Assembly: GCA_025060675.1 (NCBI GenBank)
Contig: JANXBI010000014.1
Location: 1 to 53,049 of the forward strand
Direction: 5' to 3'
Source: Candidatus Caldatribacterium sp.
GTDB lineage: Bacteria; Atribacterota; Atribacteria; Atribacterales; Caldatribacteriaceae
DNA length: 53,049 bases
This document shows positions 7,548-15,629 of this stretch, piece by piece. The notes under the pieces are model-generated. The model did not search any database, had not been told where the DNA came from, and saw nothing but the letters and a program-made list of their open reading frames with translations. The first letter of the stretch is position 1; every line of letters begins with the position of its first letter. Both the position numbers and the translations under genes were made by a program.

Positions 7548-8671
7548 AGCGATCCCCCTCCGAGGAAAGACACTGCCTGAGGGAACTTCCCGGTCTCCCA
7601 TATAAGGGTCCGGCTTAATAGTCTCTCAAAATGCTGCACACTCTGACCCACAGTCGTACCCGAAAAGACGGGAACCGTGGGCAGATAAAAGGTATGCACA
7701 CTTAGGGTAAAACCAAAAAGGAGGTGCTGCACAAGGAAAGCAACACTCAAGAACCCTTGAAGATACGGATACTGATAAAGACAGCAATCGATAAGGCCCT
7801 GATCAAGGTATGTTTCCCACTCCTTTGCAAGATCATTCCCCACAACCACAATTCCGCGTTTTCCCATTTCTTGCAGCGCCCGTCCCACACCACAGTTCCC
7901 AAACGCCGTACTCACAAAAATACCACAAAGCCCTTCCTCCTTGAGGAGATCCTCCTTAACCACCCGGTACGCTTCTTCCTCATCCTTCACCTCGATAACC
8001 CGGGAAACGTCATAGGGCAAGCCTTTTTCCCGCACAAAATCAGTGAGTCCCTGCCAGCGCATAACATGCGAGGGCGCCTGTTTGTGGGTTGTCAAGGTGC
8101 AGATAACTCCTTTCTTACCCCCCAAAAGAAGCTGAAAAATACGCCCTGCTATTTTTCCTGCTTCCCCACCGTGTTGACCTACGTAGAAAACACGTTTACT
8201 CAGAGGGGCATCAACGTTGAAAGTCACAACCTTCGCACCACGGATAAAGAGGGCGTTAATGAAGTAATCAAGGCGAGTCAGGTCAGAAGGAACAAGCGCA
8301 AGACCATCGATGCGTCGATCTTCATGCAGGAGTCTTTCAAGAATCACCGTCTGTTCGGAGAGATTGTGCCCTTGCGTCCGATACAGCTCAAAGTGAATTC
8401 CCAGAGGCTCAAAGGTACTAATTGCGTCGTTGACACCCTCTTCGACTTTATCCCAGAAAAAGGCATCTGTTGGGAAAATGAGCACAACTCTCTTGGGTTG
8501 AGGAAGAGGAAACATTCCGGAGAAAGCATAACCCAATTCCTTTGCCCTCCGGATAATCTTTTCTCGCAGCTCTGGATTCACCTTTCCCTTTCCACTCAAT
8601 GCCCGACTCACGGTAGCTATAGAAACATTGAGTTCCCTTGCAATATCCCTTATGGTAACCTTTTTACCCAC
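7544..8671 (-). CDS. LacI-family transcriptional regulator
   Basis: The protein is about 375 residues. An N-terminal helix-turn-helix (VTIRDIARELNVSIATVSRAL) and hinge helix are followed by a periplasmic-binding-protein-like effector domain from about residue 60. An in-frame ATG exists at 8695 but has no Shine-Dalgarno site. GTG 8671 is preceded by GAGGAAGGG and puts the HTH within a few residues of the N-terminus, as is usual. The stop overlaps the UroD-like start (GTGA), so the two are coupled. It probably controls the sugar importer and the nearby mutarotase in response to a sugar. Confidence 0.88.
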   Translation of the reverse strand: MGKKVTIRDIARELNVSIATVSRALSGKGKVNPELREKIIRRAKELGYAFSGMFPLPQPKRVVLIFPTDAFFWDKVEEGVNDAISTFEPLGIHFELYRTQGHNLSEQTVILERLLHEDRRIDGLALVPSDLTRLDYFINALFIRGAKVVTFNVDAPLSKRVFYVGQHGGEAGKIAGRIFQLLLGGKKGVICTLTTHKQAPSHVMRWQGLTDFVREKGLPYDVSRVIEVKDEEEAYRVVKEDLLKEEGLCGIFVSTAFGNCGVGRALQEMGKRGIVVVGNDLAKEWETYLDQGLIDCCLYQYPYLQGFLSVAFLVQHLLFGFTLSVHTFYLPTVPVFSGTTVGQSVQHFERLLSRTLIWETGKFPQAVSFLGGGSL

Positions 8672-8761
8672 TTGGGCAAAACCCTTCCTCAACATTCAAA
8701 GTGCATATACTCTATTCCCATCTTACCAGAGATTTTCCTCAAAAACAATCCACCAGAGGAA

Positions 8762-8796
8762 CCCGTGTCCCTCTTGGGGTCCAAGAGGGACACGGG
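8762..8796 (-). terminator. Perfect 16-bp hairpin after galM
   Basis: CCCGTGTCCCTCTTGG (8762-8777) and its exact complement (8781-8796) surround a 3-nt loop. The hairpin sits between the galM stop and the LacI gene. The U-tract is weak on either strand, so it may be a poor terminator, an RNA-stability hairpin or both. Confidence 0.6.
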
Positions 8797-8804
8797 CAGA
8801 GAAA

Positions 8805-9953
8805 TTACTGCTCCACAAGGAATTTGTAAATAGTCACCTGCCGGTAAACTTCACCAGGAGAAAGCACTGTGCTTGGGAAATTCGGGTGATTCGGGGAATC
8901 AGGATAGTGTTGGGTTTCGAGGCAGAAGCCCGCATACTGCCCGTAATACTTTCCACCTTTGCCCTTGAGATCAAGCCAGTTTCCAGTGTACAATTGTACA
9001 CCAGGCTGCGTTGTGTACACCTCCATGACAATACCACTTCCTGGCGCTTTTACCCGTGCTGCAAGAGCAAGCTCACCAGTTTGATTGTTGAGGACGAAGT
9101 TATGATCATACCCTTTAAATGGAGGTTCCGCAAAAGCTTGAATCCGTTCACCAATTTTGCGAGGTTCACGGAAATCAAGAGGCGTTCCAGCTACAGGGGC
9201 TATTTCGCCTGTAGGGATGAGGTTATTATCAACAGGGGTGTAATTATCAGCTACAATCATGAGTTCATGGTCAAGGATAGTCCCTGAACCCTCACCCTCG
9301 AGGTTAAAGTAAGCGTGGTTTGTGAGGTTGACAACCGTGGGTTTATCCGTTGTGGCTACATACTCAATCTTCAGGGCGTTATCGTTCGTTAAGGTATAAG
9401 TCACGGTAACATCGAGGTTTCCAGGAAATCCTTCCTCTCCATCATGGCTCAGGTATTTCAGGCGAAGCGCAGGACCCTCAGGCGTCTTCATAGGAATTGC
9501 CTTCCACACAACATCCTGGAATCCTTTGACGCCTCCATGGAGCATATTTGGACGAGCTCCACCTGCGTCATTGCAGGCAAGTTGATAGGTAACCCCATCA
9601 ATCGTAAAGCGACCTTGGGCAATACGGTTAGCATAACGTCCGACGATGCAACCAAAGTACGGATCGTTTGGTCCTTCAAATTCGGCGAGAGTGTCAAAAC
9701 CAAGAACCACATCTCTCAAAAGGCCGTTTTTGTCCGGAACCCACAGTTCTGTGATGATACCACCGTAGTTGATGATTTTGACCATCGCTCCATTGACGTT
9801 CACTAAGGTATACTGGTCAATCGGGGTACCATCTTTAGTGAATCCGTAGAAAGACTTCTCGATGACCACATCCTTGACCGAGGCTGCAGCTACGAGGGAC
9901 ACAACTCCAAGAAGTACCGTAAAGAACACCAAACCACTGAAAAACCGTTTCAC
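8805..9953 (-). CDS. galM: Aldose 1-epimerase (mutarotase), exported
   Basis: The protein has 382 residues. GalM interconverts alpha and beta anomers of aldoses. The active-site histidine is in NHAYFNL, a substrate aspartate in GYDHNF and the catalytic glutamate in LETQHYPDSPNHPNF. Residues 1-24 form a signal peptide (KRFFSG, a hydrophobic stretch, then AAA-SV), so the enzyme acts outside the cytoplasm. An ATG at 9959 directly abuts TAAGGAGGG; GTG 9953, six nt further on, has ideal spacing and is the likelier start. Extracellular mutarotation would feed the adjacent sugar importer. Confidence 0.92.
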   Translation of the reverse strand: MKRFFSGLVFFTVLLGVVSLVAAASVKDVVIEKSFYGFTKDGTPIDQYTLVNVNGAMVKIINYGGIITELWVPDKNGLLRDVVLGFDTLAEFEGPNDPYFGCIVGRYANRIAQGRFTIDGVTYQLACNDAGGARPNMLHGGVKGFQDVVWKAIPMKTPEGPALRLKYLSHDGEEGFPGNLDVTVTYTLTNDNALKIEYVATTDKPTVVNLTNHAYFNLEGEGSGTILDHELMIVADNYTPVDNNLIPTGEIAPVAGTPLDFREPRKIGERIQAFAEPPFKGYDHNFVLNNQTGELALAARVKAPGSGIVMEVYTTQPGVQLYTGNWLDLKGKGGKYYGQYAGFCLETQHYPDSPNHPNFPSTVLSPGEVYRQVTIYKFLVEQ

Positions 9954-10100
9954 AAACATCCCTCCTTAAAGTGATTCCCGATTCCCCCTTGAAAGGGCTT
10001 TACAAGAAGTAAAGTATATGAAAAAATTCCAAAAGTCAAGGGCATATGAAAAAATTATTGCAAAAATTCGGGAAAGGAAAATCGCAAAGAAACAAAACAC

Positions 10101-10586
10101 TCAAAGAATGCCCTTGAGATGGTTTTCAAGTTCCTCCGGAGGGACTTTTCCCGTTACGGTCGAAACGATTTTTCCTTGACGGTCGATAAAGACAAGATGA
10201 GGGAGAAAGAAGACCCCGAAAGCCTCGCTCACTGCAAGGTCTTGATCAACGACGACAGGATACTTGATTTTTTGTTCCTCAACAAACTCCTTAATCTCCT
10301 CTTTGTACTTCACACCCACACCAACAAGAACTAATCCACGTTTTCTGTAAGCCGTATAGAGCTCGTTAAGTAAAGGAGTTTCCTCTTTGCAGTCCTTACA
10401 ACGAGGGGAAAAGAAGTAGAGGATAATCGGCCGGCCGGCGAAACGACTCAAGCGTAGGGGGCGATTCTCCAAATCGTTGAGCGTAAAATCTTTCTCAAGG
10501 AGAGGTCGAGAAAAGAAAACGCCAATGTACCACACACTCACCACGGTAACGGCTCCAAGGATTCCCAAAAGAATCAAGCGCTTCAT
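10101..10586 (-). CDS. Membrane-anchored thioredoxin-like (TlpA/ResA-type) protein
   Basis: The protein has 161 residues. An N-terminal membrane anchor (about residues 3-24) is followed by a redoxin domain starting at DFTLNDLENRPLRLS, the usual AhpC/TSA-redoxin entry. The active-site motif is FFSPRCKDCKEE (CxxC), and a cis-proline region LPHLVFIDRQGKIV follows. It would act outside the membrane in thiol-disulphide exchange. The frame is open 237 nt further upstream, but ATG 10586 is preceded by AGGAGATGG and begins MKRLILLGI, a typical anchor. Confidence 0.87.
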   Translation of the reverse strand: MKRLILLGILGAVTVVSVWYIGVFFSRPLLEKDFTLNDLENRPLRLSRFAGRPIILYFFSPRCKDCKEETPLLNELYTAYRKRGLVLVGVGVKYKEEIKEFVEEQKIKYPVVVDQDLAVSEAFGVFFLPHLVFIDRQGKIVSTVTGKVPPEELENHLKGIL

Positions 10587-10658
10587 CCTTCCATCTCCTT
10601 TGTCTATTATCTCAATAGAACTGGTAGAATTATCCCAGGGTTCTCTCTCCCTGTCAAG

Positions 10659-10688
10659 TTGCCCCCTCAAGTACGCCCGTGGTATAGT
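10659..10688 (+). promoter_or_regulatory. Promoter of the DUF4380-like gene
   Basis: TTGCCC (10659-10664), an 18-nt spacer and TATAGT (10683-10688) lie 24 nt before the ATG and just before its AAAGGAGG ribosome site. Confidence 0.55.
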
Positions 10689-10712
10689 TATCCTAAGAAA
10701 GGAGGCTCGACA

Positions 10713-11654
10713 ATGGTCATCATTGAGAAAGTGTCCCGGTGGGGATGGGAAAACAATATCCGCATGACAAACGGAACGCTTGAGGTCATAGCAACCACCG
10801 ATGTTGGTCCCAGAGTTCTCCATCTGAGCCTTGTTGGGGAAAGAAACATCTTTCGAATCCTCGAAGAAGAATGCGGTCGTTCAGGAGGAGACGAATGGCA
10901 CATCTTCGGTGGGCATCGTCTGTGGCACGCACCAGAAGCCAATCCTCGCTCCTACTGTCCTGACAACCATTCTGTTCGTTTTGTTCCTACTGCCCAAGGC
11001 GGCGTTTTCTCTCAGAGTGTCGAACCTTTGACTGGAATTGAGAAAGAAATGGAAATCATTCTGGACCTGGAGGGGAATCACCTGACTGTTCTACACCGCC
11101 TCACCAACCGAGGAGTTTGGCCGGTGGAACTTGCCCCATGGGCGCTTTCGGTGATGGAACAAGGGGGAATAGCTATTATCCCACAAGAGCCTTACCAAAG
11201 CTGGTCAGAAAACCTACTCCCTGTGCGCCCTCTGGTACTTTGGGGATACACCGATATGTCTGATCCTCGATGGCGATGGGGAAGGAAGTATGTTACTTTA
11301 CGCCAGGATCCAAGAAGCACTTCCCCAAACAAAGCAGGTTTCGGCAACAGCCTGGGGTGGGGAGCATACCTCTTTGAAGGGTATCTCTTCGTCAAGTACG
11401 CTCCTCGCTTGCCTGGAATGTCCTACCCCGATATGGGCTCTTCTTTTGAGGTGTACACGGATCACCGCTTTCTCGAATTAGAAACTTTAGGACCACTCGT
11501 GCGCCTTGCACCTCAAGAAACCGTGGAGCATAAGGAAGATTGGTTCCTTTTCAAAGGGGTTTTCTGTGAGGATAGCGACGAAAGCATTGACACCTTCGTA
11601 AAGCCCCTTGTGGAAAAAGCTCTGGAAAGAATACAAGGTCAGGTATGCCGATGA
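10713..11654 (+). CDS. DUF4380-like protein, predicted sugar-binding beta-sandwich
   Basis: The 313-residue protein has no signal peptide. It is rich in aromatic residues and beta strands. N-terminal segments such as NGTLEVIATTDVGPRVLHLSLVG and the later WHIFGGHRLWHAPE resemble DUF4380 and galactose-mutarotase-like folds. Its function is unknown; a role in handling carbohydrate or glycoside is inferred only from fold resemblance. ATG 10713 has AAAGGAGG 8 nt upstream; the 18 extra codons upstream are unsupported. It converges with the YkuK-like gene and overlaps it by 16 nt. Confidence 0.72.
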   Translation: MVIIEKVSRWGWENNIRMTNGTLEVIATTDVGPRVLHLSLVGERNIFRILEEECGRSGGDEWHIFGGHRLWHAPEANPRSYCPDNHSVRFVPTAQGGVFSQSVEPLTGIEKEMEIILDLEGNHLTVLHRLTNRGVWPVELAPWALSVMEQGGIAIIPQEPYQSWSENLLPVRPLVLWGYTDMSDPRWRWGRKYVTLRQDPRSTSPNKAGFGNSLGWGAYLFEGYLFVKYAPRLPGMSYPDMGSSFEVYTDHRFLELETLGPLVRLAPQETVEHKEDWFLFKGVFCEDSDESIDTFVKPLVEKALERIQGQVCR

Positions 11655-12139
11655 GCAATATGGGAAGCGCCAAAAGACTCCGGTTTGACCTTTGCCACAA
11701 AGCCCATACTTTCCACCATCCCGACAACCTCGCGAATGAGACTACGGGTAGGACCATTCTGACCAACGTCTATATGAATTTCCACGTTGTAGTTCGAGAG
11801 GTGGTTGCCAGGGAAACGGTGAAGGAGCTCTACAAGCTTCTGAGAAACTTGAAGGGAAAGAAAGGCTTCATGGTAGATAATATCGCGAATGGTGCGAATA
11901 TTCTTCACGTACACTCTTCTCCAGAAGTACCGTCCTCCAAAACCAACGCGATGAACGATAAGTGCGGTAACAAATGCCCGGATGGGAGGATGCTCTTGGA
12001 CATCTCGCGAATCAGTCCCAATAATAATCCGATACTGACGCTCCGGGTCTTCCCGGATGAAGGTAAAAAGTGAGGTGACAACCTCCTCGAAACCAAGCGC
12101 TCCTTGCGTTGGGCTGTGGAAAAGAAAATCTTGCATCAT
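11639..12139 (-). CDS. YkuK-like (DUF458) predicted RNase H-fold protein
   Basis: The 166-residue protein has the DUF458 pattern: an N-terminal F.SPT.G..., the strand IIIGTDSRD, the segment FVTALIVHRVGFGGRYFWRR, and a late VEIHIDVGQNGPTRSLIREVVGMVE. The family is related to RNase H-like nucleases and is otherwise uncharacterised; conserved acids are present here (D in GTDS, D in HIDVG). It is divergent from pcm, with 40 nt between starts. A TAGAAT box 8 nt upstream suggests a very short leader. Confidence 0.78.
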   Translation of the reverse strand: MMQDFLFHSPTQGALGFEEVVTSLFTFIREDPERQYRIIIGTDSRDVQEHPPIRAFVTALIVHRVGFGGRYFWRRVYVKNIRTIRDIIYHEAFLSLQVSQKLVELLHRFPGNHLSNYNVEIHIDVGQNGPTRSLIREVVGMVESMGFVAKVKPESFGASHIAHRHT

Positions 12140-12179
12140 GGCCTTATTCTACCATGCCCTTTTTGACGGAGGTGAGAAG

Positions 12180-12893
12180 GTGAAAAAAATTCTTCTTTTG
12201 CTTTCCCTCGTCTTCTCTGTCTTTCCTACGCCCTTTGCTCTCTCACGAGAAGACCCTTTCGTCCAAGCTCGAGAACAGATGATCGAAAGGGATATCGTAA
12301 GCCGAGGCATTACCGACAAGAGTGTCATTGAGGCTTTACGTCGCGTTCCCCGCCACCTTTTCGTTCCCCCGGAACTTGAAAAACTCGCTTACGAAGACAC
12401 ACCTCTCCCCATAGGATACGGACAGACAATCTCTCAACCTTATGTCGTTGCCCTCATGACTGAAAACCTTCAAGTCCAGCGTGGGGACAAAGTTCTCGAA
12501 ATCGGTACGGGCTCAGGATACCAGGCAGCGATTCTCCACGAGATGGGGTGCAAGGTGTACACAGTGGAAATCATCAAGGCCCTCGCTGATGAGGCAAAGG
12601 AACGATTGGCTACTCTCGGCTATGACGATATCCATGTACTCTGGGGTGATGGATACTTTGGTTGGAAGGAACATGCCCCCTTCGATGGCATTATCGTTAC
12701 CTGCTCTGTAGACCACATCCCTCCTCCTCTCCTTGAGCAGCTCAAGGTGGGTGGAAGGATGGTGATCCCCGTCGGCCCTTCCTGGAGCCTCCAAAGTCTT
12801 CTTGTTGTGGAGAAAACACAAGAAGGCATTGTTACTCGTGACCTAGGTGTGGTACGATTCGTTCCCTTGACGCGGGAAAAAAGAGTGCAGTAG
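12180..12893 (+). CDS. pcm: Protein-L-isoaspartate O-methyltransferase, exported form
   Basis: This 237-residue PCMT repairs isoaspartyl residues using S-adenosylmethionine. Motifs are VPRHLFVP, YEDTPLPIGYGQTISQPYVVALM (substrate side), and the SAM loop VLEIGTGSGYQAA. GTG 12180 with GGAGGTGA upstream gives a start of KKILLLLSLVFSVF, which looks like a signal peptide or anchor. Extracytoplasmic PCMTs of this type occur in some bacteria. The upstream 41 codons overlap the divergent gene and are rejected. The last 51 nt overlap the convergent membrane-protein gene. Confidence 0.9.
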   Translation: MKKILLLLSLVFSVFPTPFALSREDPFVQAREQMIERDIVSRGITDKSVIEALRRVPRHLFVPPELEKLAYEDTPLPIGYGQTISQPYVVALMTENLQVQRGDKVLEIGTGSGYQAAILHEMGCKVYTVEIIKALADEAKERLATLGYDDIHVLWGDGYFGWKEHAPFDGIIVTCSVDHIPPPLLEQLKVGGRMVIPVGPSWSLQSLLVVEKTQEGIVTRDLGVVRFVPLTREKRVQ

Positions 12894-15131
12894 AAGAGCG
12901 AAAAGACCATAAGCAAGGATCGCCCCAAGAAAAACACTCCACAGTCCCCAGAAAACAAGCACAAGATGTGCCAAAAGAGAAGCGATAACCGAAAAGAAAC
13001 CGTTCCAGGCAAAGACCTCGCTGAAGAGGTCAGGAGCAAACTTCCGTACACTTTGGGAAAGGAGGGGAAAGGGAAACCCAAGAAGGCAACCCAAAACCCC
13101 AAGGAAAGGCAGCGAAGAAAGCAGACTTGCAGTTGGCGAAAGACGTGCGAAGATGCTCCGTAAAAAGTAGAGCCCGAAAAGACACGCAAACAAAAAGAGG
13201 GCATGACCCAAAAGGACGCTTCTTGGGAAACGAGAGCCCGCTTTGAAAACTAGGAAGCTTCCGAGCCCTGAGAAGACAAAGAGAATGCTGAGGAGAATGG
13301 AAAAGGAATACAGCGGGAAACCTACGAGCATTCCAAGGTACGTGAAGAGAGGGATTTCTACACACATGAACCCCAAGCCAGTGCATACTCCTCCAAGGAG
13401 AAATCGAAGCCGCAACGGCGAGGAGTTTCGCCTTCTCAAGGAGACGGGGAGGAGGATGAAGATCACCGAAAATCCACTCACCACCCCAAGAACAGCAAGC
13501 ACCGCGAGAAATCCCGCCCCCCCAAAAGGAAGCCAGCGTTTGCCTACCTCTCTCAAAGCTTCTCGCAAGTTTCTCAAAGAGAAGAAATTCCCAAAGTACG
13601 GTCGACTATCCCAGGAGGGCCGTAGATCAAAAAATGCCCGTTCTTTCCTTTCCAAGGCATCACACACCGACCGGTAGTATCGTTTCCCTGTTTGGAAAAC
13701 CTTCTCTATCTCTTCTTCTCCCCACGGCCCATAAACAATGTCAAAGGAATACCTCCGAAGATACTGGAAAATAGCCTCTTTCTCTTCCGTCTTCCACGGT
13801 TTCTTCTTTACAAGGACAAGAGCAAAGTCAAGGCTCTTAACCACGATGAGCCGTTCCTGAAGCGCCATTTTTCCAAGGGCTTCCCGAAGAAGGACGACAA
13901 GCTTTGGAAGCACCGAAGGAGGATCTTGCAGGAAGAGGGAGAAAACCACAATCCCTTCAGGCGTTAGAGCTCGTAGGAGATCTCGAATACCCTCAACCGT
14001 GAGAAGGAAATCCTCGGCGAAAGAAAAACTCCCCGAAAATACCGTTGCTCTTCCTACAGGAATCCGAACGATAATCGTATCCCAAAGAGATTTTCCCGCA
14101 ACCACGAACTTACGAGGCAAAGCAACGTGTACTCTGGCCGGAAAGAGAGGAACAAAGTCCTTCAAAAAGGTAGCCAAAAGTGGCGATCTGGTTACGAAGT
14201 CAATACTATGAACCCCTGAAAAGAACGCAGCATAAACCGCAAGACCTTCCCTCTCTTCAATGACAAGGACGTGCTTTGGATGGAAGACCGAGAAAGGAAG
14301 CGCGACAAGGAGATGCTTACAGAAGAGAGGATCAGGATTCTGAGGAAAGAGAGAAACATCCACATGGTCGTATACGAGAGCAAAACTCCCGGGGGGAATA
14401 CCTTGGAAGAGAAGACTCAAGCCCCATCCGACCCTTTGGTAAGGCGTCGCAAAGACCTCGAGGTGCTCCGCAGGATTGTGGTACTCTCGAAGGAGCTGCG
14501 TTCCGGGAAGGGTAAGGATTGACCGGGAGGGAGAATAAGGGGAAAGGAAGGAACGAAGAGGAAGCAAAAAGAGGGGAAGGAATCCAAGGAGGAGAAAACG
14601 CGTCTTCCCTCGCAAAACAAAAAACCCAAGCAGGGCAATGAGCGCAAAGAGGGCATGCATCTCTCTCCACACAAAAAGAAGGAGAAGCGCCCCAAGGACC
14701 CCAAGCGCCGAACCGGTAAAATTTAGAGCGTAGAAGGAAGGAAAAAGTTCGGGGAGAAACTCAAAAGCAGTTATTTGGAGAAGGCCGTGAAAGAAAAAGG
14801 GGAGAAAAGCCACAAAAAGGAGCATGCTCAAGTATACCCATTGCACAGGACGGATGAAACACTCGTACACGTCAAAAGGGAGGAAAAGGAATGCAACACT
14901 ACTCCCAAGGAGGGCAGCAAAGAAGAAACTACCAGTTGCTCTCTTGAAGAAAGGAGGGCAATACGGCGAGAGAACACCAGAAGCACCATAACCAAGGGTG
15001 GCTAGAGCAACAAGAAGCGAGACAAAATGATACCCGAAGAGAAAAGTAAAGAGCCGAAAAAGGAGGGTCTCATAGGCAAGACACGCAAAAGAAACAAAGA
15101 AAACAAGCTTAACGAGCGTTTTTTGTTCCAT
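12843..15131 (-). CDS. Large membrane protein with a central spermidine-synthase-like domain
   Basis: The protein has 762 residues in three parts. Residues 5-215 hold about six to seven membrane helices. Residues 220-525 form a soluble domain with the layout of spermidine-synthase/SAM-methyltransferase folds (HPKHVLVIEEREGLAVYAAFF, then LTPEGIVVFSLFL and RPYFGNFFSLRNL). Residues 540-755 hold about seven more helices. Fusions of this kind are common in deep-branching bacteria, but polyamine synthesis by them is generally not shown. The usual GGGDG-type cofactor loop is not recognisable here, so the soluble domain may be non-catalytic. It overlaps pcm convergently. Confidence 0.75.
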   Translation of the reverse strand: MEQKTLVKLVFFVSFACLAYETLLFRLFTFLFGYHFVSLLVALATLGYGASGVLSPYCPPFFKRATGSFFFAALLGSSVAFLFLPFDVYECFIRPVQWVYLSMLLFVAFLPFFFHGLLQITAFEFLPELFPSFYALNFTGSALGVLGALLLLFVWREMHALFALIALLGFFVLRGKTRFLLLGFLPLFLLPLRSFLSPYSPSRSILTLPGTQLLREYHNPAEHLEVFATPYQRVGWGLSLLFQGIPPGSFALVYDHVDVSLFPQNPDPLFCKHLLVALPFSVFHPKHVLVIEEREGLAVYAAFFSGVHSIDFVTRSPLLATFLKDFVPLFPARVHVALPRKFVVAGKSLWDTIIVRIPVGRATVFSGSFSFAEDFLLTVEGIRDLLRALTPEGIVVFSLFLQDPPSVLPKLVVLLREALGKMALQERLIVVKSLDFALVLVKKKPWKTEEKEAIFQYLRRYSFDIVYGPWGEEEIEKVFQTGKRYYRSVCDALERKERAFFDLRPSWDSRPYFGNFFSLRNLREALREVGKRWLPFGGAGFLAVLAVLGVVSGFSVIFILLPVSLRRRNSSPLRLRFLLGGVCTGLGFMCVEIPLFTYLGMLVGFPLYSFSILLSILFVFSGLGSFLVFKAGSRFPRSVLLGHALFLFACLFGLYFLRSIFARLSPTASLLSSLPFLGVLGCLLGFPFPLLSQSVRKFAPDLFSEVFAWNGFFSVIASLLAHLVLVFWGLWSVFLGAILAYGLFALLLHSFFPRQGNESYHT

Positions 15132-15152
15132 CTACCATCCTTCCAGTATAAT
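15123..15152 (+). promoter_or_regulatory. Promoter of dut
   Basis: TTGTTC (15123-15128), an 18-nt spacer and a perfect TATAAT (15147-15152) lie 25 nt before the dut ATG, overlapping the first codons of the divergent membrane-protein gene. Confidence 0.7.
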
Positions 15153-15177
15153 ATTAGCAAAAAGGACTGAGGCCGCA

Positions 15178-15612
15178 ATGGGCAAAGAAGTCGTCATACG
15201 ATTTAAACTCCTCACTGAACGGGCGAAACTCCCTCAGTTTGCTTACGATGACGATGCCTGCTTTGACCTTTTCAGCCCCTGCGATGTTACTATTCCCCCG
15301 GGTAAAAGTGCCGTTGTTGATCTTGAAATCGCCTCCGAGTTCCCACCAGGGTACGAAGTGCTCCTCCGTCCCCGAAGCGGTATGGGAATCCGTCACGGCA
15401 TCATGATTCATCCAGGGACTATTGATGCAGGATACCGGGGAAGTTGGATAGTACGGCTTTTCAATTTTGGAGATGCGGACTATCACGTCCGCAAGGGTGA
15501 TCGTATTGCCCAGGGAGCTTTGCGAGAAATCCCCAAAGTACGCATTGTGGAGGCTTCAGTGCTCTCCCCTACCCGCCGGGGTGAGAAAGGTCTCGGATCC
15601 ACGGGGAAATAG
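15178..15612 (+). CDS. dut: Deoxyuridine 5'-triphosphate nucleotidohydrolase (dUTPase)
   Basis: This 144-residue trimeric-type dUTPase removes dUTP and supplies dUMP for thymidylate. All five motifs are visible: DDACFDLFS (1), RPRSGMG (2), GTIDAGYRG (3), KGDRIAQGAL (4) and RRGEKGLGSTG (5, at the C-terminus, which closes over the active site). The length is typical. It has its own TATAAT promoter and is followed 17 nt later by the glucan phosphorylase, which may share the transcript. Confidence 0.95.
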   Translation: MGKEVVIRFKLLTERAKLPQFAYDDDACFDLFSPCDVTIPPGKSAVVDLEIASEFPPGYEVLLRPRSGMGIRHGIMIHPGTIDAGYRGSWIVRLFNFGDADYHVRKGDRIAQGALREIPKVRIVEASVLSPTRRGEKGLGSTGK

Positions 15613-15629
15613 GGAAGGAGGACTCTCTC

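Noticed and set aside
14271..14522. Plus-strand frames inside the large membrane-protein gene
   Set aside because: They are Lys/Arg/Glu-rich mirror frames of a Leu/Phe-rich membrane protein on the other strand.
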